Shown here one piece after another: positions 47,001-59,975 of a stretch of DNA of 64,000 bases. Both the position numbers and the translations under genes were made by a program. This DNA is from Linnemannia elongata (taxonomy: Eukaryota; Mortierellomycota; Mortierellomycetes; Mortierellales; Mortierellaceae): NCBI GenBank assembly GCA_036320915.1, contig JAXBDG010000007.1, positions 744,001 through 808,000 on the forward strand. The letters run 5' to 3'. How positions within the stretch are numbered: the first letter of the stretch is position 1; each line of letters begins with the position of its first letter. The notes beneath the pieces were generated by a model, which saw nothing but the letters and a program-made list of their open reading frames with translations, was not told the origin of the DNA and searched no databases.

Positions 47001-48824
47001 TCTGCTGTTGGAGGTTGAGGAGGGTTGTGGTATGGGCGGAGAGGGTGCGGTGGAGGGATTGAAAGAGGTGGAGGTGCAGGGTTGCTAAATTGTCACGGTA
47101 GGTGTTGTTGAGGGCTAGGAAGTGGTCGAGCCAGACAATTGATTCGCGTTTGCGTTTTGGTTTGGAGTGGTGGTTGGTTTTCTTTGTTGGTATGCTTGAA
47201 AGGACCTCGAGTGTAGAAGGGTGGACAGAAGGGGTTTCAAGAAGGATCGATTCGGCGGGAGCATCTCTGGGCGAAGCCCCTTTGGTCGGTGGTGGCGCTT
47301 TGTTGTGAGACTGGTCTTGGGAGGGCGAGGAACGGAAATTATTGTCGCGGTTATTGTCTGGGGCTCGGGTAGAACGATGACCAACACCAGCTCCAGGTCC
47401 AGATCCAGATCCAGGTTCATCATCTTCGCCCTTACCGTCGTCCATGCTGCGATCGCCACTATAGTACTCCTTCCCTTCCCCCTCCCCCTCATCCTCCCCA
47501 TCTTCTCCTCCCTGCACATCCTCCGCCTCCAACCGCGGAGAGATCGAATCAAAATCCGCAAAAAGATCCACACCGCCAGCACCAAGAATCTCCTGGTGCC
47601 GACTCATCTGCGCCTCCACAACGCTTCTCAGATCATTCAGTCCCTCACATGAGTCCGAATCCGACTCTGAATTCAAAGACATCTCAGAAAGACGACTGGA
47701 AGACGATATGTCAGAAGGAGAGGGCGTGTGAATCAATTTGATGGTGATGACAGGGTCGGTCGTCGTCCGCGCAATCGTCCTTGTCCTTGTCTTCTTTGGC
47801 ATGTTGCTGTTAGTTTCTAGGAATGTTAATGGAGGGGAAGTGCTACCAGCGACGGCGGCATTGGAACTGGCTACAGAATTTGAACTGAAGGTAGAGATAG
47901 AGGGGGAGGCAGGCAACTGTTCGACGACCAAGGGTGAACCTTGAGACTTGGGAGATCCAGTCCAGGGGACGAGCTCAATCGTCGACTCGCTCCTATGCCC
48001 ATCATTCGTCGAATAGGCGTGCAAAGAACTCGTGCGAACCGGGATCATACTCGGTGGTAGCAATTGCCCATACGTCATCACTGTTGATATCCTTTCTTCT
48101 CCTCCTGTTACTCTTGTTGCTCTTACTGCCACAGGTCGACGATGTATCCCAACAGCGGAAGCAGACTGAAGACCTGACGCGACAATGGCTCCAAAGCATT
48201 CATTACTACTACTGCTTCCATTGGACCCTGATGAGGACACAGACGGCGGATTCCTTCGAAAGACGCGTTTAATTTTCTTGCCGACTGATATCCCCCCCGC
48301 ATGGTTGCATTAACAAAACAACGGGTTAAAAAAAAACGGAGCGAGATAACCACAGACGATAGATAGGCAATGCATTTGGATTTTTGGGTTAATAACCACT
48401 CTCGTGGAAACCACACAAAGAAACACTTGGATTGACAGTTCAGCAAACAAACAACCATAAAAGACAAAAAAAAGAAAAAAAATGGAAAAAACAACAAAAA
48501 AAACTCACAGCTACGCAAGATTCCGCGCTTGACTTTTGGAATTGGCTCTTCAACAATACCCGTGGGCTCTTGTGTGTTGATGGGTGGGTGAGAAGGCATC
48601 GAGACTGGCATGTTGTTACGGTTGAGTGGTCGCGGCTGTCGCGACAGTATGCGAGTTGGGCAGAGCGTTATCATTGTATCTGGAGCGGCGATTTTAACAA
48701 CACCGGTGTTGGTGGACGATGAAGATGATGAAGGTGAAGGTGAAGCTGAGTTGACGAGTCGACGCGAATCACCTTTTTTTCGGAAGGAAGGGTGTCGAGT
48801 ATTTGAGCTCGACGTGCTGGACAT
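44065..48824 (-). CDS. Unrecognised 1509-aa, mostly disordered protein
   Basis: Two minus-strand exons, 48824-48509 and 48278-44065. The 230-nt intron (GTGAGT...TATCAG, phase 1) joins GILRS to FGKKIKRVFRR. I do not recognise the family. Most of the protein is Ser/Pro/Thr-rich with poly-Ser, acidic patches and His- or Arg-rich segments. A basic amphipathic stretch follows the splice site (KKIKRVFRR, about residues 107-115). Two parts look folded: a helical, Leu-rich region at about 485-591 (contains WLDHFLALNNTYRDNL and LIDLVSTKLSRRMEKDL) and a shorter one at about 630-680 (CQRSLPVDGQWALFRWTEL). A short motif ends the protein (ELVLEGKRVEAAYQNALRCF), conserved-looking in style. No signal peptide or membrane segment is seen. 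The stop codon is followed directly by 28 A. Confidence 0.78.
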
Positions 48825-49441
48825 GATTTTAACGAAAATCTTGTGGTTGTTATATGTGGGTTCGGATGTGGTTCTTGTCTGGAGATGAATGTGGGTATTA
48901 TGCGCGTTTCGTGTGTGATGTGTTGCGGACCAATATACAGATAGATGCAGTACGGTGAAAAAAAGGCGGGGTGGGTTCAAAAAGCCGAGAAGAAAAAGAA
49001 AAAAATGATAAGGACCGCATGAAGACTGGACGCGCTATTTATCATAGGATCCTCTTGAGAATGTGAACAATGAACCACACACCCCCTCACAAAGGAGAAT
49101 TCATACTTTGGTCACCCTTGGCGAGGAAGTATGAAAGTATTGCCGACGCGTTCTTTGATGAAAAGTCAGCACAGCGACAACGACAATAGTGAATGCCGTA
49201 ACCCTAACACGCGCGTCTTTGTCATTTCACCGTAAAGGAACTCTTTATCGACTATGTAGGTTTTGCAAAAGACTTTTTATTTTTTGTTCTTTCAAACAGG
49301 CTTTTCGTCCATCATGCAACACTGTTTTTCCTTACATTCCCGTGTCATTTCAATCTGACGACAGGTCTGCACAAAAAAATACCTCCTAGATCAATCTCTA
49401 TCACACCCCTCATTGTCGTTCTCAAGTGGCCAGCAGTCCAT
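48825..49441. promoter_or_regulatory. Promoter of the 1509-aa gene and 3' flank of TMEM33
   Basis: 617 nt. A minus-strand AATAAA (plus TTTATT, 49276-49281) lies about 160 nt past the TMEM33 stop. The rest should be the promoter of the unknown gene. Nothing else is seen. Confidence 0.5.
49276..49281 (-). terminator. Poly(A) signal of the TMEM33-family gene
   Basis: TTTATT on the plus strand, AATAAA on the minus strand, about 160 nt beyond the stop at 49442. Confidence 0.4.
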
Positions 49442-51542
49442 TTACTGACGCGCACTGGAGCCAGCTGGGGGCTGCTGAACGGCGGCCTGGCCAAAGCGGG
49501 TAATAGCACCACGAGCCATAGTGTAGCCCTGAGCAACAACTGGGGGGATCTTGGGGTTGCCACCTGGGGGCACAATCAGGTTGTCAAGACGGGCACGGAT
49601 CAAAGCGAACGCCGCACGAGTGTGGAGCGAGAAGAAGTAGCGGAAACGCAAAAAGTTGGCGTACACAATAGGCGAAAGGAATGACGACTGGAAACTATAT
49701 GCAATGAATGTCCACAAGAGGCATAGTAAGTTGTCTAGCTTAAGAGCGCATTCACGAAAGAAGCTGAAAATGAAGCAGGAAGACTTACGTGATTGCTCCA
49801 AAGATCAAGGAACCCATGACACCGACAACTTCGACATAGGCGACAAAGGCCATGGCGGTGGCGTGGTTCTTCTCAGTCCATGCCTGGATCTTGCGAGAGA
49901 TGTTGGCGACCTGGGCAGCAGTGGGGTCAGTGGTGCCAGCAGGAGGATTAGGGAAGATAGCGGGAAGGATGTTTGTCCTTGTGTAGTTGAGCGAGTTGAA
50001 GAAGGCAAAGATCGCGTAGGGGATCAGAGGGGCTAAATAATGTGAACCAGAATGAGGGCAAGTGGTCAGAGTTGGTGTCTCTATATGTTCATTTTCCTGT
50101 TTGCAGACAACGAATTCCTGACTTGACGAGAAGCGTCGAAGATTGTCGAAGATGCTTACCGAGCATGGGAGTCGAACGCCACCAAAAGATTGCCATCAAC
50201 AAGTACTGGACATTTTCCTATAATAATGAGATAATGCAATAGCACCATGTAAGTAAAAGCACTCCTTTGTGTGCGTCGTTCCTGTCCAATTGTGAACATG
50301 CTGGCGCAAAAGTCCCGTTCTTACCTCGGCGAAAAGCTGATGGGCGAACTGTGCGGTGAACTGGATCTCCTATTCTCAAAAAAAAACCAGTCAAAAAAAG
50401 GGTTCACAAGTCATGAAAAAGGCAAAGAGCGTTAGTGGTCGGTAATACCGTCGACTTTGTGGATTATGCTAATCTGAATTACGAAAAAAGGAGATTCCTG
50501 TAAAGTGTAGATGTTTTGCGCCAAGGCCTACTTCGTGGCATGCTCACGCTCACGCCAAGCCAGGTCCAAACATCAGTAATAACAGCAGAAGTGAGTCCTG
50601 CGAAATGCATTGTCCCCTTTTGGCGATTTATGAAGATTGCTGCCCTCTCTTGTCGTATTGCTCTCCCCCCCTGCGTTGCCTTGCCCTGCCCTTTCTTTTC
50701 GCTCCCGCTCGATATGATGATTCCACGAACGGTTGACCACGTTTGCCAAGTTTGCGCAATTTCCTTTCCCTCCTTTCCATTGTAATATCGCTCTATGCTG
50801 AGAGAAGGGAAGGAAACTGTACAACTGGTCGAAAACTCCGGAGCAAAGGGCAGTATGGCGAAAAGTAATTGTCGTTTTCCCGCTGGTGTGCCAATAGACG
50901 TTTCCTGTGAAGGAGTACTTTTTAAGATTTCCTCATCCCGCTGCTGTACTAACTGACTTGCTTATCTCGCCTGTTCTGTTCACTCCAATGGTCGGTCCAG
51001 AACCCTGACTGATCGTCCCACACCTTTACACTGTGGCGAAATTAGTGTTCTCCTGCGGGTTGGTTGGGTTTATCGCTGTCGGCATTGTCGTCTTCATTTT
51101 TGCTGTTGTCCAAAAATCGAAACGAAAAGAACAAAAGGAAAAAAAAAAGTATCCACGGGAAAAATGCCAACCACGCATGCAATTCTCTCTGCCTGTGATT
51201 TCCTCGTGCAGGTTAAAGAAGACATGATACGCTCGCAACACAATTCCCACATTGATCGGATAAGTAACAAGCAACCTGCACCAGTAACAATAGCATTGGC
51301 GTGCACTTACAGGGAAGGACTTGTAGACGACAACACTGTAGCTGACGAGGGCGCCAAAGAAGGCACGCGTGTACCAGTGAGCGCCGGCCTTGTAGTTGAA
51401 AGTTGCCCAGTAGGGCAGATAGAACGCCGTGCACACCAGCATCGTAACGTGGCCTAACCACCACACGAATTGGGGGCCCTGTTTCATTAGGTATCCCACG
51501 AAGCGAGAAGAAAACGTATATGTAGAGAGTGGTTAGCAAAGC

Positions 51543-51578
<36 letters not shown>

Positions 51579-52076
51579 CAAAAAGAGTTGATCTGGCTGT
51601 CGTCATCCTCACGCGTTGGTCTCCTCTTTGTTACTTCATTGCGCAAAAACGAAAGACGAGTGTCGATTGGGCGTCATTCGTTTTCTGGGAGCCACTTACG
51701 CACTGGCAAAAAGAGTGCTAGTGAATGGGTTGTCGTTTTGTTGTCGCCCGTGTGTGTGTGTGAGTGTGGTATGGCTCAGGTGCAGTTGAAGTGAGTGCTG
51801 ACTGGAGAACTACCACCACGGTGCACACACCCTTTTCTTGTGAGTGTTCATACTGTATGAGCCTGATTCTATAGCCAGAAACCAGAGCCTATCACCTCCA
51901 GTAAGGGTCCTGTTGTAATCCTGCTATCCTGACCGTCGATGCCTCATCGTTTATATTCCCGGTGATATTGACAGAGAGTATGATAAAGAGTCTGCGTTGT
52001 TGCTAGTGTTTGTTGTTGTTACCTTGACAAGGGCCTGGAGACGGTCGCCGAGTGTTGAGTTGGCTGCGGGAGGCAT
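49442..52076 (-). CDS. TMEM33/Pom33-family ER and nuclear-envelope membrane protein
   Basis: Six minus-strand exons: 52076-52023, 51478-51311, 50369-50325, 50217-50160, 50032-49789 and 49694-49442; 273 aa (TMEM33 family about 250-290). Several hydrophobic segments are visible: FVWWLGHVTMLVCTAFYLPYW, a segment around FFGALVSYSVVVY, the VQYLLMAIFWW-to-PLIPYAIFAFF pair, and MAFVAYVEVVGVMGSLIFGA. The C-terminal cytosolic part begins FLRFRYFFSLHTRAAFALIR, comparable to the amphipathic tail of TMEM33 and yeast Pom33/Per33. Relatives bind reticulons, shape ER tubules and help distribute nuclear pores. Introns 1 (544 nt) and 2 (941 nt) are unusually long for this window and flank an exon pair with one exon of only 45 nt. 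The spliced protein aligns without a gap, so I see no missing exon. Confidence 0.85.
51544..51577. repeat. Poly(A) homopolymer, 34 nt, inside TMEM33 intron 1
   Basis: Reads as T34 in the sense of the gene, about 65 nt before the 3' splice site of intron 1 (51479), so it may enlarge the polypyrimidine tract. Confidence 0.9.
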
Positions 52077-52546
52077 GGTTATGTTATGTGAAGGGTATTG
52101 TTTTTAGGATAGACTGGGCTGCGTTCTTCTTTCAGAAGATAGTGAGAGTAAAGGAAGAAAGAAAAGTCTGTAAGCGTGAGAGAGTGAGAGAGTGAGTGAA
52201 GAATGGTGAGAAGAAAGGTGAGAAGTGAAGAATAAAAGAAAGAAGGGTGGCGAAGGAAGAAGAAAGAAAAAGAAGGAAAGAAAAGGGCCACGACGACGAC
52301 AGCCATCGCCCAAAGGTCCAAAATCGAACCCAACGGGTCACAGGAAAAAAATAAATATCTCTGTCTGTGTGTCGTGTCAATTTCGCTCTCGCACGCAAAA
52401 CACATATACAGCCCCTGCTTCCCTTGGCATTAGCACATGGTCGTCGTTATATAACAAAACAACTTTTATTACGCTTCTTATCCGATCTTAAATAAATAAA
52501 CAGAAAAAAAAGAGGAGATACACGCCTTTCCAACACACACAAGTGT
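52077..52546. promoter_or_regulatory. TMEM33 promoter and 3' flank of the septin-like gene
   Basis: 470 nt, purine-rich on the plus strand (52130-52290). A minus-strand AATAAA (plus TTTATT, 52465-52470) serves the septin-like gene. Confidence 0.5.
52465..52470 (-). terminator. Poly(A) signal of the septin-like gene
   Basis: TTTATT on the plus strand, AATAAA on the minus strand, 76 nt beyond the stop at 52547. Confidence 0.45.
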
Positions 52547-54455
52547 TTACTCGGAGGCCGTGGCAGAGTGGGCGACAGAGGCAGCCAAGGAGCTGGATGG
52601 GGGTGTCGATGAAGGAGAGGTGGGCGAGCTCGAGCTGCTCAAGGTCGACGTGGGCATGGCGGGGACAATGTTGCCCTGGGTATAGATTTTGGCCGAAGGC
52701 GACGCCGACCGGATAACACTCTGGGCCCGGCTCAGCTTAATTACCTGGCCCAGCTCATCGTCCTTCTCCTTGCTACCTGATGCCCCTCCACTTCCCAACA
52801 GACTGCTCTGCGACGACTGGCCCCGGTATGGCGAAGGGATATACGAAGATGTAGGCTGGTACGTTTGCTGCTGCAACGAAGGAGGCAGGGCGTGTTGAGG
52901 AGTAGACGTGTGCTGGTATTGGAAAGTTGATTGTTGCGGGATTGGCGACAGCGGAACTAGCTCCTGCTCCTGCTCCTTCTGTTCAGGTTGCTGTTGCTGT
53001 TGACTGGGCTGTTCTAGGTCCTGAGCTGATTGCTGCTGTTCAGTAGGGGCGGGTGCAGGAGCTGGAGCTAGAGTCTCATGCTCCTGTGACGAAGGAGAAG
53101 AACCAGCGGCTGGCGATGGCTGCTCCTCCTCCTCCAAGGGCAATCCCAAATCGGTCTTCCACCGGTTCAAAAACTTCTTGACAGAGGCTTGATGCAAAAT
53201 CCTGTTCTTAGGTCCCAACAACAATGTCTGAAGCAGACAAAGATCCGAATGGCCCTCCGAGAACCGACCCTCGTTCACAGCCAGAGCCAAATCTGTCAGA
53301 CTATCCGCCGGTACTCCAACATTTTGGACCTCCAACTCCGAAGTCGAAAGGACAAAAGGAGGTCCACCAGCCATCTTCTCGGCCGCCATCTCCTTCAGAT
53401 CCTCGAGCGAATAACCGAATTGGAAAAACTCGATCTGGTTCTCCTCCAGTTGCTTCAGAATCCTGGACTTGGCCTTCCAGAGCTGGTTGACAGAGAGGGT
53501 GTCGGCCTTGGCGAGGATAGGGATCAAGTTGACATGGCGCATAATACGCTTCATAAAGTGAATGTCGACGGGCTTGAGATCGTAGAGAACAAAGTAGAGG
53601 CAGGCATCAGGAAGGGTGTGGGCCATGGACGAGTCCACAAGGAGCTGCTCGAGGAAGGGTTGCAAGACTGGCTGCTGTGCGGCCGAGGCAGGTCCTGGGC
53701 GGGAGGTGGTCGAAAGAGGAGTGATAGAAGGGCCAAAGAGGTTTTTGGTGGCGTCGTACTGTTCCTTCAAGAAGGCGTCGACCCTGTCAATGGTCCTGCG
53801 GGCATCCAAAGTCTCGCCATAGCCCACAAAGTCGTGCACGACAATGTTCTCGGCCGGGACCATTCCAGTCGGAAAAACGTCCTCCTCATCGTCACCGCTG
53901 TTGCCATTGATGCCGTTGTTGTTTGCTGCGGTCACCGAGAGCCATTGAGGAATCTCGAGGGTGCTGATAGAGTCCTTGTAGAGGTAGTCATGAGTCTGAG
54001 GCTTTGTGTGTCCGTGGGTCAGTCCTCCTGCTACAGCGGCTCCGTTTGTTTCCTGTTCGGAGGTCTCTCCTTCTGGCTTGTCCTGAATAGAAAGAGCGGC
54101 GATGTCGGGGCTGCTTTCGTCCTGGTGGACCTGGCCCGGGACAGTACTCAGAAACAGTTCGCGCGACTTTGACTTGCCCACACCCGAGTCACCGATGAGG
54201 ACAAGTCGAAGGGATGGAGCAATCTCTACTCGGCATCAATAACAAAAAAAAGAGTTAGTATGAGTGTGAGTGATAACAGTGTGAGGTTAGGCTCAATGGC
54301 TCGTCTGTCGCTGTGCTGAAGGAGAGGGGGGGGGGGGGGAGTGAACAAGCCAGGGGAGTGGCAGTGTTTTTTATGATGTTCGTTGTTGTTGTTCGCTGAT
54401 GTTCCTTGTGGGTCTATAGTTGGAGGTTATTACCAAGTGGAAGAGTGCCAGTCAT
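52547..54455 (-). CDS. Divergent septin-like GTPase
   Basis: Two minus-strand exons: 54455-54434 and 54225-52547; 566 aa. The 208-nt intron (GTAATA...GAGTAG, phase 1) links MTGTLPLE to IAPSLRLVLIGDSGVGKS, which supplies the Walker A/G1 loop at residues 19-26. The G4 motif is AKAD (about 246-249), the septin form. The preceding segment CLYFVLYDLKPVDIHFMKRI and the following KADTL are typical of the septin GTPase domain. The G3 region reads HDFVGYGE (about 138-145) instead of the septin DTPGFGD, so the switch is degenerate. An Asn/Asp-rich insertion separates G1 from G3. The C-terminal 200 residues are Gln/Pro/Ser-rich with no septin coiled coil. It likely binds GTP but may hydrolyse it poorly. 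Whether it joins septin filaments is unknown. Confidence 0.8.
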
Positions 54456-55147
54456 GGTGGGAAAGGGAAGGAAGGATACGGCGGGGAAAGGGGAAAAGGG
54501 AGGAAGAAGCAGTTAAATGAGTGGAAGGGGATGGAGGGATGGGGATGATGATGAAGGGAGGAAGAGAAAGGAAAGGAGGAGGAGTGAGCAGACGAGTCGA
54601 AAATAAGAAAGAAAAAACGGCGAAGCCTTCTCCCTCTTCAGGCTTGTAGCAGGAAACAGACAGGACAACGGCACTAAACAATAATAAACGACGAGGTCCA
54701 ATTGCACTAACACTCGTCCACCCTCACTCCAACCACACTGACAACCCCAACCCCAACCCCATACGCAGGAGAGAAAAGAAAAGAAAAGAGCAGAGCCAGG
54801 GGCAATATTATTCAACGAGGTCATTGTTGGTGGTTGAGCAAGAGTGGCCAAGTGAGCAACTGAATGGGCTGGCTGTCTAATGGGCATACATTCTCTCATT
54901 TGAACTGCCGCCAAAGATGCTAATTAAAAAGGTCTATGGACTCGTGGGTTGGCTTGGGCTAAGGTTGGCATCCAAACCAAAAGCACACTGCCTTGCTTGT
55001 AACGTATCTCTTCCCTTCTCTCTTTTCTCTGCAATTAGCACAACAAGAACAAGAGACACGAGATTGGTATTTTATTCAAGAAAAGAGAAAATGCACGAAG
55101 CAATGCCAGCTCCAGCAAAAACTAGCAAACAACAAAAAGATCCTCAT
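54456..55147. promoter_or_regulatory. Septin-like gene promoter and VPS4 3' flank
   Basis: 692 nt. A VPS4 poly(A) signal lies at 55071-55076. The 54460-54610 part is purine-rich on the plus strand (pyrimidine-rich leader for the minus-strand gene). No coding sequence is recognised. Confidence 0.5.
55071..55076 (-). terminator. Poly(A) signal of VPS4
   Basis: TTTATT on the plus strand, AATAAA on the minus strand, 71 nt after the stop at 55148. Confidence 0.5.
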
Positions 55148-57151
<2,004 letters not shown>

Positions 57152-57720
57152 GGCTGTATTTAGAAAGAAGTAAAGAAAAAGTGTGTGGAAAGAGAAAGTC
57201 GTTTGTGGGCCAAAAGGGGTTTAGTGCTTGGGGCGAGGTTGGCGACGGCGTATTCCTTGTTTCTTCCTGCAGGTGTTATGACGGCTGCGGGGGGTATTTA
57301 TCGATTGAACGACCAAGAAGGGTGAAGAAGGGGAGAAGAGTGAAAGAGTTTGAAGGGAGGAAGGAAGGAAGGAAGGAAGGAAGAAAGAGGGGAAAAGTTC
57401 CAAGTGACGTCTTGCTCAGAAAACGTCTTGCTCAGAAAAAATGTGTGCCTTGTGGATCGTCGCCTCGACCAATGGGCAGCTACTCCCCGTTTGGTGGCGT
57501 CAAAAGGCATGAAACATTCCCTTCTGACAACAGACGAACTCATATCTTCAACAGAACAAAAACAATGTTCAACAAAAAGATTAGCGGGAAGAGTGAAAGG
57601 GAAGGTTTATGTACAGATCGGTATTCACAAAAAGGAAGAAGAAGAAGAAGAAGAAGATGATGATGATAGGAAGATAACTACAAAGCTAGATCATGTGGAG
57701 ATACAAAATGATCGTCGTTT
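57152..57720. promoter_or_regulatory. VPS4 promoter and 3' flank of the ankyrin gene
   Basis: 569 nt. It contains a (GGAA)n purine block (57355-57390) and a GAA/GAT trinucleotide run (57636-57668). An 11-nt motif, TCTTGCTCAGA, occurs twice in tandem near 57409-57437. No gene is seen. Confidence 0.5.
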
Positions 57721-59936
57721 TTATCGACGAGACCAGATGCCAGAGAGCCGGTTCAACATGCCACCACCACGGGAGCGGTTCAGCTCTGGCCGGACAAGAC
57801 TCTGCGCCGCAGCTTCAGCGCTCGCCTCGCCAAACTCGCCCGCGCTCCAGTTGCCTATAACCATGCCTGGTGCGCTGTTCTCTTTCCCACCTGCTGCTGC
57901 CGCACTGCTCGCTGACGAGGACCACATCCGAGAGAACCGTCCCACTGTCGAACTGCCCGACAATGAAGATATCGAACTCGTGCTGAGGCGAGGTGCTGCA
58001 ATATCCTGCAATGACTTTGAAGAATCCTGTGATGAAGACAATGTGTGACGCTGTTGTTGATAGTGCGATCCCTTTCCACTGTCTGGCATCTCGTCCGGTG
58101 TGGTCGGTGCGCTACGAGTTTCTATATTCCCTGAGGGACCCATAGTGTGATGGCGTGGAAGGATCGACAGTCTCGAAGGATTCAATGTGGGCTCCTGCAT
58201 TGTTCGCCGGCGGAACAGCTGTCCAGGCAAGTCAGAATCCGAGTCGTTTCTTGGCTGCCCATTCAGTCGCTCGCTCTCGCCTGCCCGCTCCTGGTTCATT
58301 GCAAGGCGTTGAAGATCCAACGACTGGCGAACAACAGGCTCGCTCGCAAACGAAACAGGAGGTCGCCTGGGCTTGATCTGCTCAATCACAGGCTGCGAGA
58401 TCGACCGTGTCAGGGGCGAGGGCAGCATTGACGCGTTTCCGGAGTCCGTACGTCCGCTCAGATATAAGGCCTTGATCTCGCTGCCACTGAGTTGCTGAGG
58501 ATAGCCCGAGGCGGTCATACCGGCAGAGGCAGAGTCGGGTGTGTGCTCCGACATGCTGGTGTTTGCTGTCCCCGATGTTGCTGACGATCCCGTATTTTGA
58601 GAGGCTGTCGAAGATGCATCAGACGATCGTCTGCTCTTGGAACCAGAGTTTTGCAAGCTGGAAAGTTGGTCGAATGACTTACGCCGACTGACCGACGTCA
58701 TGGCCGAATGAGGCGACAAGAACTTGGCCGACTCCATCGATTTGCGTCTCTTCATTGCTGGTATGTCTGCCGACTCTCCCAGTGGCTTTCCTTGTTGCTC
58801 GCCACCCTGAGTTGTATGAGACCGCTGCATTCCACGCCGAGCTGGCTCCTGCCTCCGATGACTGTCCATCGACGGCCTTGACATGTCCATTGATGGCCGT
58901 AACATATCCACTGACGGCCGCGACATATCCATTGATAGTCGTGTCATGTCCATGGAGGGCCGTGTCATATCCATAGATGGACGTGACATGTCCATGGACG
59001 GCCGGGGTACATCCATAGACGGCCGCGAGGAGATGGTGAGATTGTTTGGGTTGTTGCGAGTGGGTTGCGAGTTGGTGGATCGAAGCGAGGATGTGGTCCT
59101 GACCAATGGCTCTGTTGATTGCGGAATCCTTCCAAAATCGCAAGACTGTCGAGGTGGGGCGGATATGTTGGGCGATGAAGGCGACTCTGTAATGGAAGGA
59201 AGACTGATGCGCCTCTGACCAACGACCCGCGTTGTCGAGTAGTTTCCGCGTGACGTCGCAGTGGCTGGCAAGGATTGTGCGCTAGTATCTTTTGAGTGTC
59301 CTGTTGGTGATGAGCGAGCAGATGTGGCGGTAGAGGTGGAGGATGATGATGGGGTAGGAGTGACAACGGTGGTGCCGCGACGACTTGACTCTGTGCTACC
59401 TCGTCGTTCTGGCCATGGATCTCTAACTTCTGTGTCTGGGGTCAAGTCCTGAACACCGCGCTGCATGGCTGAATATTGGTGGAGTAGACTGGCGACTTCG
59501 GGGTGATTCCTGGCCGCAGCAACTGATAACGGAGAAGTCCCGTACTATTATCAGATGTGTCAAATATCAACGGTCAATGATCAATCACACCGCATCAGAT
59601 TAAACTCTGATACTTTTGGGTGCGTTATCTGGTAGCCGTCTCCCATAAAAAGGAGTGATATACATACCTTATCTGTCATGTCGACGATGGCCCCATGACG
59701 GAGAAGAATATCCACGACGTTGAGGCACCCGTTGGCTGCTGCAAAGTGCAGAGGAGTCGAGCCAGTCGTTCCAACCGTTTGTCTATAGGAGATAGAGGAC
59801 GAGAAATAGGAGAGTGTTAAAAAATATCATTCTTCTATCGCCAGTCTGCCTGCAGTATGCATCATCTGCAGACAGCGTCTGTTTTTGTTCATTCGTCGGC
59901 ATAAACTAAGGAGGACAAAACGTGGGATTCAATGTG

Positions 59937-59975
<39 letters not shown>

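Noticed and set aside
53189..54172. 327-codon plus-strand frame
   Set aside because: Antisense shadow of the septin-like GTPase; no family features.
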